From Saprospira grandis (GTDB lineage Bacteria > Bacteroidota > Bacteroidia > Chitinophagales > Saprospiraceae): 64,000 nt of DNA. A program made the position numbers and the translations under genes. This document shows positions 8,268 to 17,264 of the stretch, piece after piece; the first letter of the stretch is position 1; the number at the start of each line of letters is the position of its first letter. Below the pieces are notes generated by a model. It did no database searches and was not told where the DNA came from. It saw only the letters and a program-made list of their open reading frames with translations. The DNA is taken from contig NZ_CP110854.1 in NCBI RefSeq assembly GCF_027594745.1, forward strand, positions 1,364,001 to 1,428,000. The letters are read 5' to 3'.

Positions 8268-9173
8268 ATGGCATTACATCAAAAAACAGCCTGCCGAAAA
8301 CAATGGGGATTATCTCAGCGGAGGGGGCAAAAAATTTACTACAAACTAGACTGCCAGCAGCCTTCGGGCTCCTTTAAAATTCGGGGTATTGGCCATTATG
8401 CCGAGCAGCTGAAGGCCCAAGGCGTTTTGTCTTTAGTCATTGCCTCTGGAGGTAATGCGGGTTTGGCGGTGGCTTATGCGGCCCAAGCCTTACAGCTCAA
8501 GGCCGAGGTAGTTTTGCCCCTAAGCAGCTCCCTCTTTGTCGAGCAGTTGCTGCTAGACCTTGGCGCTAAGGTCTATCGCTCTGGTGAAAGCTGGGCCGAG
8601 GCCCAAACATTGGCCCTAGAACTAGCCCAGGCGCCCCAGGCGGCCTATACCCCCCCTTTCGATCATCCGATGCTTTGGGAAGGCCATAGCAGTTTGGTGG
8701 AGGAATTGGCCGAGCAATTGCCGCAAGCGCCCGATCTCATTTTGCTATCTGTAGGAGGTGGCGGCCTTTTTAAGGGCGTGATGCAGGGCTTGGCGCAGCA
8801 GAATTGGTCCACAAAAGTATGCTGTCTAGAGACGGAAGGTACGGCCTCCTTACATCAATCGCTGGCGGCGGGTCGACAAATTGAGTTGGCTAAAATTGAG
8901 GGCATAGCCAGTAGTTTGGGCGCAAAAAAAGTGGCTCAAGCAGCTTGGGAGGCGGCCCAATCGCCCCAAGTGTATAGTCGAGTTTTGCCTGATGAGCTGG
9001 CCCTTTGGGGAGTGAAGCAGCTCTTGGCCGAAACAGGACATTTGACCGAGCCCGCCTGCGGGCTGGTCCGAGCGGCCTTGGTCCAAGACTGGCCCGAAAT
9101 TCAAGCTGCAAAGCATATTGTGGCCATTATTTGCGGCGGAAGAACAATGCCGATAGAACAACTAAGCCTATAA
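8268..9173 (+). CDS. PLP-dependent serine/threonine dehydratase
   Basis: Fold-type II PLP enzyme, probably deaminating L-serine or L-threonine to the 2-oxo acid. The PLP lysine is in the motif GSFKIRG (near residue 38). The loop ASGGNAGLAVAYAA binds the substrate, and the glycine-rich phosphate loop SVGGGGLFKGV closely resembles animal-type serine dehydratases. Length 301 residues, with no ACT regulatory domain, so it is probably catabolic rather than an isoleucine-biosynthetic enzyme. It is 3 bases ahead of the bestrophin-like gene, so the two are likely co-transcribed. Confidence 0.87.
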   Translation: MALHQKTACRKQWGLSQRRGQKIYYKLDCQQPSGSFKIRGIGHYAEQLKAQGVLSLVIASGGNAGLAVAYAAQALQLKAEVVLPLSSSLFVEQLLLDLGAKVYRSGESWAEAQTLALELAQAPQAAYTPPFDHPMLWEGHSSLVEELAEQLPQAPDLILLSVGGGGLFKGVMQGLAQQNWSTKVCCLETEGTASLHQSLAAGRQIELAKIEGIASSLGAKKVAQAAWEAAQSPQVYSRVLPDELALWGVKQLLAETGHLTEPACGLVRAALVQDWPEIQAAKHIVAIICGGRTMPIEQLSL

Positions 9174-9176
9174 ACT

Positions 9177-10106
9177 ATGATTATCTACAAGCCTTCAGGC
9201 TCTTTCTTCAGAGACATTCGCCATTTTAATCGCACGCTGGTCATTCGACGGCTGCTAGGCTATGTCTTTTTTTATGGTTTGGCGGTGGCGGCTTTGGCGG
9301 CCCTATTCCTCTGGGCCGATTGGTCCAAATACCTGAAATTAGACGGACTGAGCAGCATTTTCTCCTTTTTGGGGGTGGTTTTGAGCATCCTTTTGGTTTT
9401 TCGGACCAATACGGCCTATGACCGTTGGTGGGAGGGCCGCAAGCAATGGGGCGCCTTGGTCAATCACAGTAGAAACTTGGCCATTGTGGGACAGGTTTGC
9501 TTTCCCGAAGAGAATAAGGCCCTTCGCCATCGTTTGGCCCTGCTGATCAGCAATTTTTGTCTGGCCTTTAAGGAGCATTTGCGGGAGGGCGTGCGCCTAG
9601 AGGAGCTGATCGAATTGACTGCTAGAGATCGGCAATTGTATGCGGAGCAGCAGCATTTGCCCGCCTATATTTCGGCCCAAATTCAGCAGTTGGTGGTGCA
9701 GGCCTACCGTCGTGGCGAAATTCGGGAGCTGGACCAGCTCAATTTTAAGCCGCACACCCAAGCCCTACTCGATGTTTTGGGGGCCTGCGAACGCATCAAG
9801 AAAACGCCCATTCCCTTTTCTTATGAGATTTTTCTGCGGCTCTTTATTGTTTGCTATGCCCTGATTTTGCCCTTTGTGATTTTGCCCAATTTTGGTTTTT
9901 GGGGCCTGCCCGTGCTGATGCTGATTCTCTTTGCTTTTTTGGGCCTGGAGCTCATGGCGGCAGAGATTCAAGACCCTTTTGGTCGAGATTGCAACGATCT
10001 GCCTACTAGCGATATCTCCCATACTATTCGCAAGAATGTTTTTGAGATTTTAGAGGCCAAGCATGAAGAAGGGGTTCCTGCTAGCAATTATAGTAAGTTG
10101 TCTTAG
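9177..10106 (+). CDS. Bestrophin-family (UPF0187) channel
   Basis: Membrane protein of the bacterial bestrophin family, which form pentameric anion or cation channels. Two hydrophobic segments precede the family hallmark VFRTNTAYDRWWEGRKQWGALVN (residues about 76-98). Two more segments follow near 210-255, with the signature AEIQDPFGRDCNDLP after the last one. Length 309 residues fits. The gene follows the dehydratase by 3 bases. Its stop is followed within 12 bases by a type B repeat element in the sense direction. Confidence 0.9.
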   Translation: MIIYKPSGSFFRDIRHFNRTLVIRRLLGYVFFYGLAVAALAALFLWADWSKYLKLDGLSSIFSFLGVVLSILLVFRTNTAYDRWWEGRKQWGALVNHSRNLAIVGQVCFPEENKALRHRLALLISNFCLAFKEHLREGVRLEELIELTARDRQLYAEQQHLPAYISAQIQQLVVQAYRRGEIRELDQLNFKPHTQALLDVLGACERIKKTPIPFSYEIFLRLFIVCYALILPFVILPNFGFWGLPVLMLILFAFLGLELMAAEIQDPFGRDCNDLPTSDISHTIRKNVFEILEAKHEEGVPASNYSKLS

Positions 10107-10116
10107 GAGGAGGATT

Positions 10117-10530
10117 TGGGGCTGCCCCTACCGCTAGGTTGAAACCCAGCGCAAAGCGGTATCGCTTTGCGAAGCTACACAAAATGAGGGTTGAAACCCT
10201 CATAAATTATCGGTCGGGTCGGGCCATTGCGCAGCTCGCAGGTCTGCTCGGCCCTGCGTCGCTTTGCTCCTTGGTCTGCCGCCTTCGGCGGCCCTGCTAC
10301 AGCCCCTCAGCCTGCGGGCCTTCGGCCCTTTTTAGCTGTAGGTTGAAAGCTTGGGCCAAGCCGCCAAAGCAGAACGCCCAAGCCAAACCGCTCCGATGAG
10401 CGGCCCAGCGCTGCGGAGGGGTGGCCGAAGGCCAGACCGAGCTTTTGAGCAAAGCGAAAAAGCGAAGGGCCGAACAGGCCTGTGAGCCCCGCAGCATAGC
10501 GGCGGCCAGCAAAGCTGGCCGCGGGCCCCA
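10117..10530. repeat. Composite repeat: type B (+) facing type A (-)
   Basis: This block is the reverse arrangement of the one at 3950-4515. A type B element begins GGGGCTGCCCC right after the bestrophin gene. It contains two GGTTGAAACC cores (near 10137-10147 and 10184-10203) and the core CTCGCAGGTCTGCTCGGCC. A type A element on the minus strand ends at 10530 with GGGCCCC and an A-run. No gene is credible here. Confidence 0.85.
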
Positions 10531-10634
10531 AAAAAAATAAAAAAATTTTACGCTCCTAAACAGCTGATAAAAAACAACTTAACAGGCGAGTAAAAAATAA
10601 ATTCAGAAAAAAAGCGGCTAAAAATGAAAAAAGA

Positions 10635-10666
10635 TTTGCGAGATCCAAAAAGCTGCCTTATATTTG
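10635..10666 (+). promoter_or_regulatory. Bacteroidota-type promoter of tRNA-Leu
   Basis: A -33 TTTG (10635-10638) and a -7 element TATATTTG (10659-10666) with a 20-base spacer, matching the TTTG / TAnnTTTG consensus. The tRNA begins 19 bases downstream. Confidence 0.7.
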
Positions 10667-10684
10667 CAACGTCGAAAATGATAA

Positions 10685-10769
10685 GCGGATGTGGTGAAAT
10701 TGGTAGACACGCTAGACTTAGGATCTAGTGCCGCAAGGTGTGTGGGTTCGAGTCCCTCCATCCGCACCA
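10685..10769 (+). tRNA. tRNA-Leu (anticodon TAG)
   Basis: Acceptor stem GCGGATG / CATCCGC, D arm, anticodon stem CTAGA / TCTAG with anticodon TAG at 10719-10721, a long class II variable arm, T arm GTGGGTTCGAGTCCC, and an encoded CCA (10767-10769). Reads CUA codons. A promoter precedes it and a terminator follows. Confidence 0.95.
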
Positions 10770-10775
10770 ATTTAG

Positions 10776-10810
10776 AAAGTGCAAATTCTGATGGGATTTG
10801 CGCTTTTTTT
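10776..10810 (+). terminator. Terminator after tRNA-Leu
   Basis: Inverted repeat AGTGCAAAT / GATTTGCGCT followed by a run of nine T residues. Confidence 0.8.
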
Positions 10811-10866
10811 TTGTGCAAAACCAAAGATCGGCCTTAAATCTATGCCTAGAATTAAGACAACTTCAG

Positions 10867-10874
10867 TATCTTTG
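10867..10874 (+). promoter_or_regulatory. Possible -7 element of trigger factor
   Basis: TATCTTTG matches the Bacteroidota -7 consensus TAnnTTTG and lies 65 bases upstream of the trigger factor ATG. No good -33 TTTG is present at the usual spacing, so this is tentative. Confidence 0.4.
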
Positions 10875-10939
10875 GGCCACTTTTGGGGAAAATCCCTAAA
10901 ATTAAGATTTGATTATTAAGTTATTAAAGACTAGACACG

Positions 10940-12343
10940 ATGCCAGTTGCAACGCATACGTTTAATGAGGGGGAGCAGACCGTAGTGCTGCACCTGCAGA
11001 TTGCCAAGAATGAATACATGAGCTTGGTGGATAAGAAGCTAAAGGAAGTTCGTAAAAACTTTCAGCAGCCCGGTTTCCGCCCCGGCAAAGCCCCTATGGG
11101 CCTATTGCGTAAGAAGTTTGGGAACGAAATCCTTTGGGATGAGGTGAACAAGCTTTTGGACCAAGAAGTACGTGCTTTCATCCAAGAAAAAGAACTCAAG
11201 GTATTGGGTAACCCCATGCCTCAGAATAGCCTAGAAACCAACATCAACAAACCTGTAGATGTACAACTAGATATTGAGATTGGCTATATGCCCAAGCAAG
11301 AGATTGTTGGCATTAGCGAAGAAACCGCTTTTCCTTTCTACAAAGTAGAAATGAGCGAAACAGAACTAGCTGAAGAGATCGAGGCACAGCGCAAGCAGCG
11401 TAGCCAAGACCTAAGCGAAGATGCTACAGATATCCAAGACAACGATCTTTTGGAAATCAAAGTAGTGGCTAACAATGAGGGAGCCTGGACCAATGAGTCG
11501 ACTATGGTGGCTATGGACAAAGCTACTGCTGATGTACAAGCTCAACTCAAAGCCATTGAGGTAGGTGGAAGCATCGTTTGCAAATTGTCTGATTTGGATA
11601 CCGCCCTCACGGCTGAGCGTCGTATGGGGATGTTCTTCCCCGAAGTAGAAACAGAAGAGGAAGACGTAGAAGTAACCGTTGAAGTACTCAAAGTAAAGCG
11701 TCAGATTCCTCGCGAATTGAATGAGGAATTCTTTGCTGAGCTTTTCCCTGAGGATGAAATCAAAACAGAAGAAGAATTTAAGGCCAAATTTGCTGAAATG
11801 GTGAGCGAGCAATTTGCTCCAGCCGCTAAGAGCATCTTCTTCCGCTATGTTTATGAGGAGTTGATGGAGAAAAACAACTTTGACCTTCCTGAGAAGTTCT
11901 TGCGCAAATGGCTAGAAGAAAGCCGTGAAGAAAAGCAAGAAGAAGTAAATGACGATAACTTTGCCGACTTTATGCGCCGTCTACGTTGGTCTTTGATCAT
12001 CGATCAACTCACTAACGAGCACAATGTAGAAGTAAGCAAAGAAGAAGTAGAGCATGCTATCCGTATGGCTATCGCTCGTCAGTACAACTTCCAGATTCCT
12101 CCTTACCACCCCATCATGGACAGCCAAATCGAGAACTTGATGAAGGATGAGGCTACTGTTCGTCAGTTTGGAGAGCAAGTACAAGAACAAAAAGTATTTG
12201 ATGCACTCCTTCCCCTCTTTGGCAAAGCCGAAGAAACTGTAGATGCCGCCAAATTTGACGAAATCTACAAGGCTCGCTTCGAGCAAAACGAAGAAGCTAC
12301 AGAAGAAGTAGTGGAAGAAGTAGAAGCTGAAGAAGCTGAATAA
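10940..12343 (+). CDS. tig: Trigger factor, ribosome-associated chaperone
   Basis: Binds the ribosome exit tunnel and shelters nascent chains. The ribosome-docking loop GFRPGKAP is at residues 45-52 of the N-terminal domain. A central region (about 150-260) occupies the place of the PPIase domain, and a long helical substrate-binding domain (260-430) follows. The tail is strongly acidic (EEATEEVVEEVEAEEAE). Length 467 residues, with divergent sequence in the middle as is common in Bacteroidota. Codon choice is cleaner and less GC-rich in third positions than in flanking genes, consistent with high expression. A strong terminator follows. Confidence 0.93.
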   Translation: MPVATHTFNEGEQTVVLHLQIAKNEYMSLVDKKLKEVRKNFQQPGFRPGKAPMGLLRKKFGNEILWDEVNKLLDQEVRAFIQEKELKVLGNPMPQNSLETNINKPVDVQLDIEIGYMPKQEIVGISEETAFPFYKVEMSETELAEEIEAQRKQRSQDLSEDATDIQDNDLLEIKVVANNEGAWTNESTMVAMDKATADVQAQLKAIEVGGSIVCKLSDLDTALTAERRMGMFFPEVETEEEDVEVTVEVLKVKRQIPRELNEEFFAELFPEDEIKTEEEFKAKFAEMVSEQFAPAAKSIFFRYVYEELMEKNNFDLPEKFLRKWLEESREEKQEEVNDDNFADFMRRLRWSLIIDQLTNEHNVEVSKEEVEHAIRMAIARQYNFQIPPYHPIMDSQIENLMKDEATVRQFGEQVQEQKVFDALLPLFGKAEETVDAAKFDEIYKARFEQNEEATEEVVEEVEAEEAE

Positions 12344-12377
12344 CTACTGTCACATATATAGGTATACTACCTAAGCT

Positions 12378-12415
12378 AAGAGCAGAACTACGAAATGTAG
12401 TTCTGCTCTTTTTTT
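12378..12415 (+). terminator. Strong terminator after trigger factor
   Basis: A perfect 13-bp stem AAGAGCAGAACTA / TAGTTCTGCTCTT with a 7-base loop, followed by a T-run. It is 35 bases after the stop. Confidence 0.95.
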
Positions 12416-12599
12416 ACCTAAATGTTAAAATACATTGACAAAATGTTAACAAATAGGCTACCTTATTGCAAAAAGCTAAAAATCAGCCTTTTTTATTTTG
12501 AACATTTAAACAATATCTTAATTTTGTACTTATAGAAAATGCTGTTGCATTTTCAGCAGTAGAACTCCACGACCATGCCCCCTCACAAAACAAACTGCT

Positions 12600-12935
12600 A
12601 TGCCTACACCAGTCAACAAAAGTTATCATTTTTCTGATGAGGAAACTGAGATTCAGTTTCAGTTTAAAGACCTGCGCAAAATTGTTTTAGACCTTCGTGC
12701 CCTTAATCATGAGCTTAGGCAAAAAATTGTTCAGCTGCTTTTAGCCAATGGCCCGATGACCGTCACCCAGCTCTACGTTAAGCTAAGAATTGAGCAATCT
12801 GTGGCCTCTCAGCATTTGGCAATTCTTAGAAAAGCCAATATTGTTGTGGCCGAAAGAGAAGGTAAGTTTATTCATTACCACATCCATCAAGAACAACTAG
12901 ATCGCATTAAAGCCCTCTTAGTTGGCCTCCAATAA
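12600..12935 (+). CDS. ArsR-type winged-helix regulator (copy 1)
   Basis: A 111-residue DNA-binding protein. The helix-turn-helix is clear: LRQKIVQLLLANGPMTVTQLYVKL, then the recognition helix IEQSVASQHLAILRKANIV, then a wing region REGKFIHYHI. It lacks an obvious ELCVCDL-type metal-binding Cys motif, so a metal ligand is not evident. It stops one base before the next ATG, which encodes a second regulator with the same recognition helix pattern, so the two may be co-expressed and may heterodimerise. The target is unknown. Confidence 0.85.
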   Translation: MPTPVNKSYHFSDEETEIQFQFKDLRKIVLDLRALNHELRQKIVQLLLANGPMTVTQLYVKLRIEQSVASQHLAILRKANIVVAEREGKFIHYHIHQEQLDRIKALLVGLQ

Positions 12936-13289
12936 ATGTTTGTCCACTCTTCCAAAACCACCATCATTATGGCCGCATCTACCTTTCTCAATGAAAATAT
13001 GAACCCCTTCAATTTGAAATACCTAGATCAAGCAAACCAAACTATCCGCGCCTTGGCGCATGCCCTTCGTCTGGATATTCTATCTTATATTGACCAACAT
13101 CCAGGCACCAATGTCAATAGTATTTATAATGCTTTAGAACTCGAGCAATCAATTACCTCTCAGCATTTGCGCATTCTTCGCCAAGCAGAACTGGTCAATT
13201 GTGTGCGAGAAGGAAAACAGATTCTCTATAGTCTTAACTACCCCAGACTGCATTCGTTACAGTCTGCGATCCAAGAATTTTTAAAATGA
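12936..13289 (+). CDS. ArsR-type winged-helix regulator (copy 2)
   Basis: A paralogue of the preceding gene (pattern ALRLDILSYI, then LEQSITSQHLRILRQAELV, then REGKQILYSL). No metal-binding cysteines are seen in the sensor positions. The first ATG directly abuts the upstream stop; an ATG at 12969 or 12999 would give a start closer to the conserved helix, so the N-terminus is uncertain. It ends before a bidirectional terminator shared with the convergent secreted-protein gene. Confidence 0.83.
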   Translation: MFVHSSKTTIIMAASTFLNENMNPFNLKYLDQANQTIRALAHALRLDILSYIDQHPGTNVNSIYNALELEQSITSQHLRILRQAELVNCVREGKQILYSLNYPRLHSLQSAIQEFLK

Positions 13290-13311
13290 TGCCCTTTTCT
13301 TAGGGCCCAAG

Positions 13312-13352
13312 AAAACAAAAAGCTCCTGCGAGAATCTCGCAGGAGCTTTTTC
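13312..13352. terminator. Bidirectional terminator between convergent genes
   Basis: Near-perfect inverted repeat AGCTCCTGCGAGA / TCTCGCAGGAGCT (13321-13347) with A-run before and T-run after. It can end both the ArsR-type pair and the minus-strand gene at 13374. Confidence 0.92.
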
Positions 13353-13373
13353 TGGTCCAAAATGAAGCTCTCG

Positions 13374-13895
13374 CTAAAAGCGCTCCTTAAAGTCCAAACG
13401 GTTTTTGTCTTTTTGGTAGATGCTCGTCTTAACGCTACGCTTGCCCGTTTTGCTATCTACAGACTCTTGCTCGAAGCGCAAAAGTTCGTTTTTATAGGAT
13501 AAGCGCCCCCCTAAGTTTTGGCCAAAGTCTTCACCTACTTGCAAGAGATAACTCAAGCTCTCTACTTTGGCGCCCTTTTTCTTAAAGGAAACCGCATCTA
13601 CGGTAATCATTTTTCCAGCCTCTTTTTTGCTGGCATAAAGCAATACCCAGCCCTTTTTTAAGGCAATTTTCCCCAAAGGAAAGTAATTGGTCCCGGCAGG
13701 AATATAGCCCAAACCCAATTTGGCCACTTCTGAAGCAGGCAAGGCCTGCGCCGATTGACTACAGATTTTTTCTAGTTGCTCGGCCTCTAAACTGCCCGAA
13801 AAATCTTTAAAATGGCCCAATAAAACCTCATCAATTTGTGCAGAAAGCCCTAGGCTCAATAACATGCTCAAAGAAAATAATAGGAAGTTTTTCAT
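13374..13895 (-). CDS. Secreted protein of unknown function
   Basis: A 173-residue protein with a clear signal peptide (MKNFLLFSLSMLLSLGLSAQ, cleavage after about residue 19-20). The mature part is small, Lys-rich and without recognisable motifs. It has no type IX secretion tail, so it is probably periplasmic. The next gene upstream (EEP family) also carries a signal peptide and is 38 bases away on the same strand, so they may be co-transcribed. I do not recognise the family. Confidence 0.75.
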   Translation of the reverse strand: MKNFLLFSLSMLLSLGLSAQIDEVLLGHFKDFSGSLEAEQLEKICSQSAQALPASEVAKLGLGYIPAGTNYFPLGKIALKKGWVLLYASKKEAGKMITVDAVSFKKKGAKVESLSYLLQVGEDFGQNLGGRLSYKNELLRFEQESVDSKTGKRSVKTSIYQKDKNRLDFKERF

Positions 13896-13933
13896 CTTTT
13901 CGTTTTTTTATACGTTTCCTACAAAAAGAAGGC

Positions 13934-15049
13934 CTACTCATAGATTAAGTCTACATAAATAGGCAAATGATCGCTAAATCCACCCAAAAACTTGGGCCCT
14001 CCATAGGTCCGAAAAGGCTGCAAGCCCATATACGCCCGATCTTCTTCTAGTAAAAAACGAGCAGAAAAAATTTGTGCCCCCAAAGGAGTAGCCCGCAAAC
14101 GCCCTTTTCGGCTTTCCTGAACCAAAGGCGTAGACACCACCATATGGTCTAAGGTGCCCCAATGCCCTCTAAATTTATGCGAGCCCAATTGCCAATTCTT
14201 AGAAAGGGCATGCATATAATTATACATATCGCCCGGCCCCAAATCTTCTTTTTCGGGCACAGCACGCAAAACTTCGGTCAATGAAATATTTTCGGCCTCA
14301 TCGTTAAAATCTCCCATAACGGCTATCTTGGCCTCCGGGCTCGCCTTGTAAATAGAATCTATTTTGGCCCGAACCAAACCGGCCACAAAAACCCGCTTGG
14401 GCTCGCTGGCCGCCTGTCCCCCTCTTCGAGAAGGCCAGTGATTGACAAAAATGTGCAGGCTGTCTTTGCTCCCCAATACTTTGCCGCAAACATAAAGGAC
14501 ATCCCGAGTTTTAACGGCCGTATCAAATGGAAAAACCACCCGAATAGGCTCATGATGCAAGACCTCAAATTTGTCGGAGCGATAAATAAAGCCTACATCA
14601 ATTCCCCGCCGATCAGGCGATTCTTCATGCACAATTTTATAGCGAAATTTCTGCAAAGGGGTCAAACGAAGCAGATCTTCCAATACTTTTCGGTTTTCTA
14701 GCTCACAAAATCCCACCATTTCGGGCGGGCCGCCCCAGCCCCCTAGGGCCGTCAACACCTTATAAATATTGCTCAATTTCTGTTTATAACGGAAATAGCT
14801 CCAGCCCTTCAGGCCCCTTGGCGTAAACTCATCGTCTCGTTTTTTGGGGTCATCTTCTGTATCAAAAAGGTTCTCGACATTATAAAAGGTAAGGCGAACG
14901 GCCCGCCCTTGTCGGGGGCCATCATCAAAGTTTTTGAGGCCCAATTTGAGGGCGCCTTCTTCGGCTGCCCGGGCCGCACTGCTGTCTGCCTGGGCCGAAA
15001 GCTGCCAAAAACTAGCGCAACACCATAGTAAAGCTAGATAATACCGCAT
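13934..15049 (-). CDS. Secreted endonuclease/exonuclease/phosphatase-family protein
   Basis: EEP-fold metal-dependent hydrolase, 371 residues, with a signal peptide (MRYYLALLWCCASFWQLSAQA). The catalytic motifs appear in order: FYNVENLFD, ELENR (metal-binding Glu), RRGIDVGF, VNHWPSRRGG, MGDFND, LDHM and the final SDHLPIYVDL with the catalytic His. The pattern is close to secreted Bacteroidota nucleases, so extracellular or periplasmic DNA/RNA hydrolysis is the likely role. A phosphoinositide or sphingomyelin phosphatase cannot be excluded. A type A repeat lies in its upstream region. Confidence 0.88.
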   Translation of the reverse strand: MRYYLALLWCCASFWQLSAQADSSAARAAEEGALKLGLKNFDDGPRQGRAVRLTFYNVENLFDTEDDPKKRDDEFTPRGLKGWSYFRYKQKLSNIYKVLTALGGWGGPPEMVGFCELENRKVLEDLLRLTPLQKFRYKIVHEESPDRRGIDVGFIYRSDKFEVLHHEPIRVVFPFDTAVKTRDVLYVCGKVLGSKDSLHIFVNHWPSRRGGQAASEPKRVFVAGLVRAKIDSIYKASPEAKIAVMGDFNDEAENISLTEVLRAVPEKEDLGPGDMYNYMHALSKNWQLGSHKFRGHWGTLDHMVVSTPLVQESRKGRLRATPLGAQIFSARFLLEEDRAYMGLQPFRTYGGPKFLGGFSDHLPIYVDLIYE

Positions 15050-15088
15050 TTTCTATAATTTTAAAGTAGACTAATGTATTTTTGATTT

Positions 15089-15415
15089 GGGGCCTGCGGG
15101 CCTTTGGCCCGCCCTTACGCTTCGGGGCTCGCAGGTCTGCTCGGCCCTGCGGCGGCTGCGCCGCCTGGGTCTGGCCTTCGGCCACCCCTACGCATCAGTA
15201 GGCCGCTCATCTTTTTTGGGGAGCTCGGGGCGGGGCGGCTTCGGCCGCTAATTGGTCCAGAAAGGCGCGAAGCGCCTTGGCTTAGGGATGGAAAGCAGTG
15301 GCCCGCAGGGCCAGACCCAAGTTTTTTGAAGCAAAGCGAAAAAAACTGCAGGGCCGAGCGAACAGCGAGCTGCGACACAGCCCGACCCGACCGCAGGGAG
15401 GGGAAGCCCCCAAAA
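15089..15415. repeat. Composite repeat: type A (+) facing type B (-)
   Basis: Begins GGGGCCTGCGGGCC with a hairpin, then GGGGCTCGCAGGTCTGCTC, GGTCTGGCCTTCGGCC and CACCCCTACGCATC. The right half is a type B element on the minus strand ending GAAGCCCC and an A-run. It fills the 461-base divergent gap between the EEP gene and recJ. No gene is seen. Confidence 0.85.
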
Positions 15416-15510
15416 AAACGACTCCCCTACCCTAGCTAAATTACACAAAATGCCGGGCTCTACCTTAGCCCATCTAGAATCTTTACCCTTTTTTAATTTG
15501 CGCAGGAAAA

Positions 15511-17205
15511 ATGAAAGCTTGGAAACTTCGGTCTTTTAATAGCACTACCGCTCAGCAGCTACAAGAGGCGCTGAAGGTGCATCCTGTTTTTTGCCAGTTA
15601 TTGGTCCAAAGAGAGGTGCATAATTTTGAGCAAGCCAAGGCCTTTTTTCGGCCCAATTTGGCCCATTTGCATGCTCCCAATTTGCTGGAGGGTCTGCCTG
15701 CTGCCTTGGCTCGTTTGGGGCAGGCCTTGGCTAGAGGAGAAAAAACCCTACTTTTTGCCGATTATGATGTAGACGGCCTGGCGGCCTTAGTTATTTTGCA
15801 TCGGATATTGGACCAAAAGCTGCCCTTAGACTACCTTTTGCCCGATCGTTTTGAGCAGGGCTATGGCCTTTCTGTTTATGCGGTAGAGTTTGCGCAGGCC
15901 GTCAATTGCTCCCTTATTATTGCTTTAGATTGTGGCAGTAGGGACCATAAAGCCTTGGCTTTGGCCAAAAAGCTGGGCATTGATGTGATTATTGTGGACC
16001 ATCATGAATTGGCTCGTCAGCAGCAGCCCAAAGCGGCCGCTTTGATCAATCCCAAGCAGGCCAACTGCAACTATCCGAATGCAGAAATTACGGCTGCGGG
16101 CTTGGCCTTTAAGCTCGCTCAGGCCTTGGTGGAGCAAGAAAATTGGCCCGAGGCGCCACTTTGGCCGCTTTTGCAGTGGGTAGCGCTCAGTTTGGCGGCA
16201 GACCAAGCCCCATTGACTGGCGAAAATCGAATTTTGGCCCATCATGGATTGCGTTTTTTAGAGGAAGAAGGCGAAGAAATTTTGCAGCAGATTCAGCAGC
16301 GTTTGGAGCGGCCCAGGCCCTATAATATGCAGGCCCTTTATTTTGGTTTGGTCCCCTTGCTCAATGCGCCGGGGCGGATGGGGCATGCCCAAACCGCTGC
16401 CGATTGTTTGTTGGCCAAGGGAGAAAAAGCGCAAAAGAAGAAATTGGAGCTTTTATTTTTGCAAAATCAGGCTAGAAAAAGAGCGCAAGAAGAGGTCTAT
16501 CGGGACATTCAGCGCATCTTACAGGAGCAGGGGCAATGGATGGAGCGTTCGCTTTTATTGTTAGCACAGCCCCATTGGCCCCTAGGCGTTTTGGGCATTT
16601 TGGCCAGTCGATTGAGTAAAGAATGGGGGCGGCCCTGCCTTCTTTTGGGCCAAAATAAGGCGGGAAACTGGCAGGGATCGGGGCGTTGCCCCGAGGGCCA
16701 AGAATTACTACCTGCGGTAGAGGCTTGTTCGGCGCAATTGCTACAATATGGTGGACATAGTCGGGCCCTAGGTTTAGAGCTCAAAAAAGAAGAATTGGCG
16801 GCTTTTGAGGCGGCCCTAGAAGCCCAGCTTTATCAGCAAATGAGTAGAGGGCCAGAACCCGAGGCCATTGCCATAGATGCGCAGTTAGATTTTTCTTTAA
16901 TTGGGCCAAAATTCTGGAAACTGCTCAAGCAATTTGCGCCCTTTGGGCCGGGCAATCCAAATCCCTGTTTCATGAGCAAAAACCTTTGCGATAGTGGCTA
17001 CTCCAAAGCCATCAACCAAAAGCATTTGCGTTTATTTTTGCGACAGGGCCAAGGGAGTCCGCAAGAAGGCATTGCCTATAACTTTATGGAACATTTTGAG
17101 CAAATCAAGAGTCGCAAGCCCTTTCACCTATGCTATCAGTTAGAAGAGCATTTTTATCGGGGTCGGAGAAAGCTACAATTTGTAGCTCGAGACATCAAGT
17201 TTTAA
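15511..17205 (+). CDS. recJ: Single-stranded-DNA exonuclease RecJ
   Basis: DHH-family 5'-3' exonuclease used in recombination and mismatch repair; cytoplasmic. Motif I is FADYDVDGLAA (about residues 85-94), with DCGSRDH, then the DHH motif VDHHELA, and ADQAPLTGEN near 230. The DHHA1 signature YGGHSRALGLEL is near 410, and a C-terminal OB-like domain includes FAPFGPGNPNP. At 564 residues it has the usual full length. The motif near 230 reads AADQAPL where many RecJ proteins have ADIVPL, and motif I ends LAA rather than TS. This could mean a second, divergent RecJ paralogue. A strong terminator follows the stop at once. Confidence 0.9.
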   Translation: MKAWKLRSFNSTTAQQLQEALKVHPVFCQLLVQREVHNFEQAKAFFRPNLAHLHAPNLLEGLPAALARLGQALARGEKTLLFADYDVDGLAALVILHRILDQKLPLDYLLPDRFEQGYGLSVYAVEFAQAVNCSLIIALDCGSRDHKALALAKKLGIDVIIVDHHELARQQQPKAAALINPKQANCNYPNAEITAAGLAFKLAQALVEQENWPEAPLWPLLQWVALSLAADQAPLTGENRILAHHGLRFLEEEGEEILQQIQQRLERPRPYNMQALYFGLVPLLNAPGRMGHAQTAADCLLAKGEKAQKKKLELLFLQNQARKRAQEEVYRDIQRILQEQGQWMERSLLLLAQPHWPLGVLGILASRLSKEWGRPCLLLGQNKAGNWQGSGRCPEGQELLPAVEACSAQLLQYGGHSRALGLELKKEELAAFEAALEAQLYQQMSRGPEPEAIAIDAQLDFSLIGPKFWKLLKQFAPFGPGNPNPCFMSKNLCDSGYSKAINQKHLRLFLRQGQGSPQEGIAYNFMEHFEQIKSRKPFHLCYQLEEHFYRGRRKLQFVARDIKF

Positions 17206-17243
17206 TAAAAAAGCGCTAAGCCTCAACGGCTTAGCGCTTTTTT
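17205..17243. terminator. Terminator between recJ and the giant gene
   Basis: Perfect stem AAGCGCTAAGCC / GGCTTAGCGCTT with a TCAAC-type loop, flanked by A-run and T-run, so it can work in both directions for the convergent genes. Confidence 0.93.
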
Positions 17244-17264
17244 AGGTCTTTTTTGGGCCAGGAA

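Noticed and set aside
10618..10824. A 68-codon minus-strand frame
   Set aside because: It covers the tRNA-Leu gene and its terminator. The same is true of 40437-40649 over the initiator tRNA.
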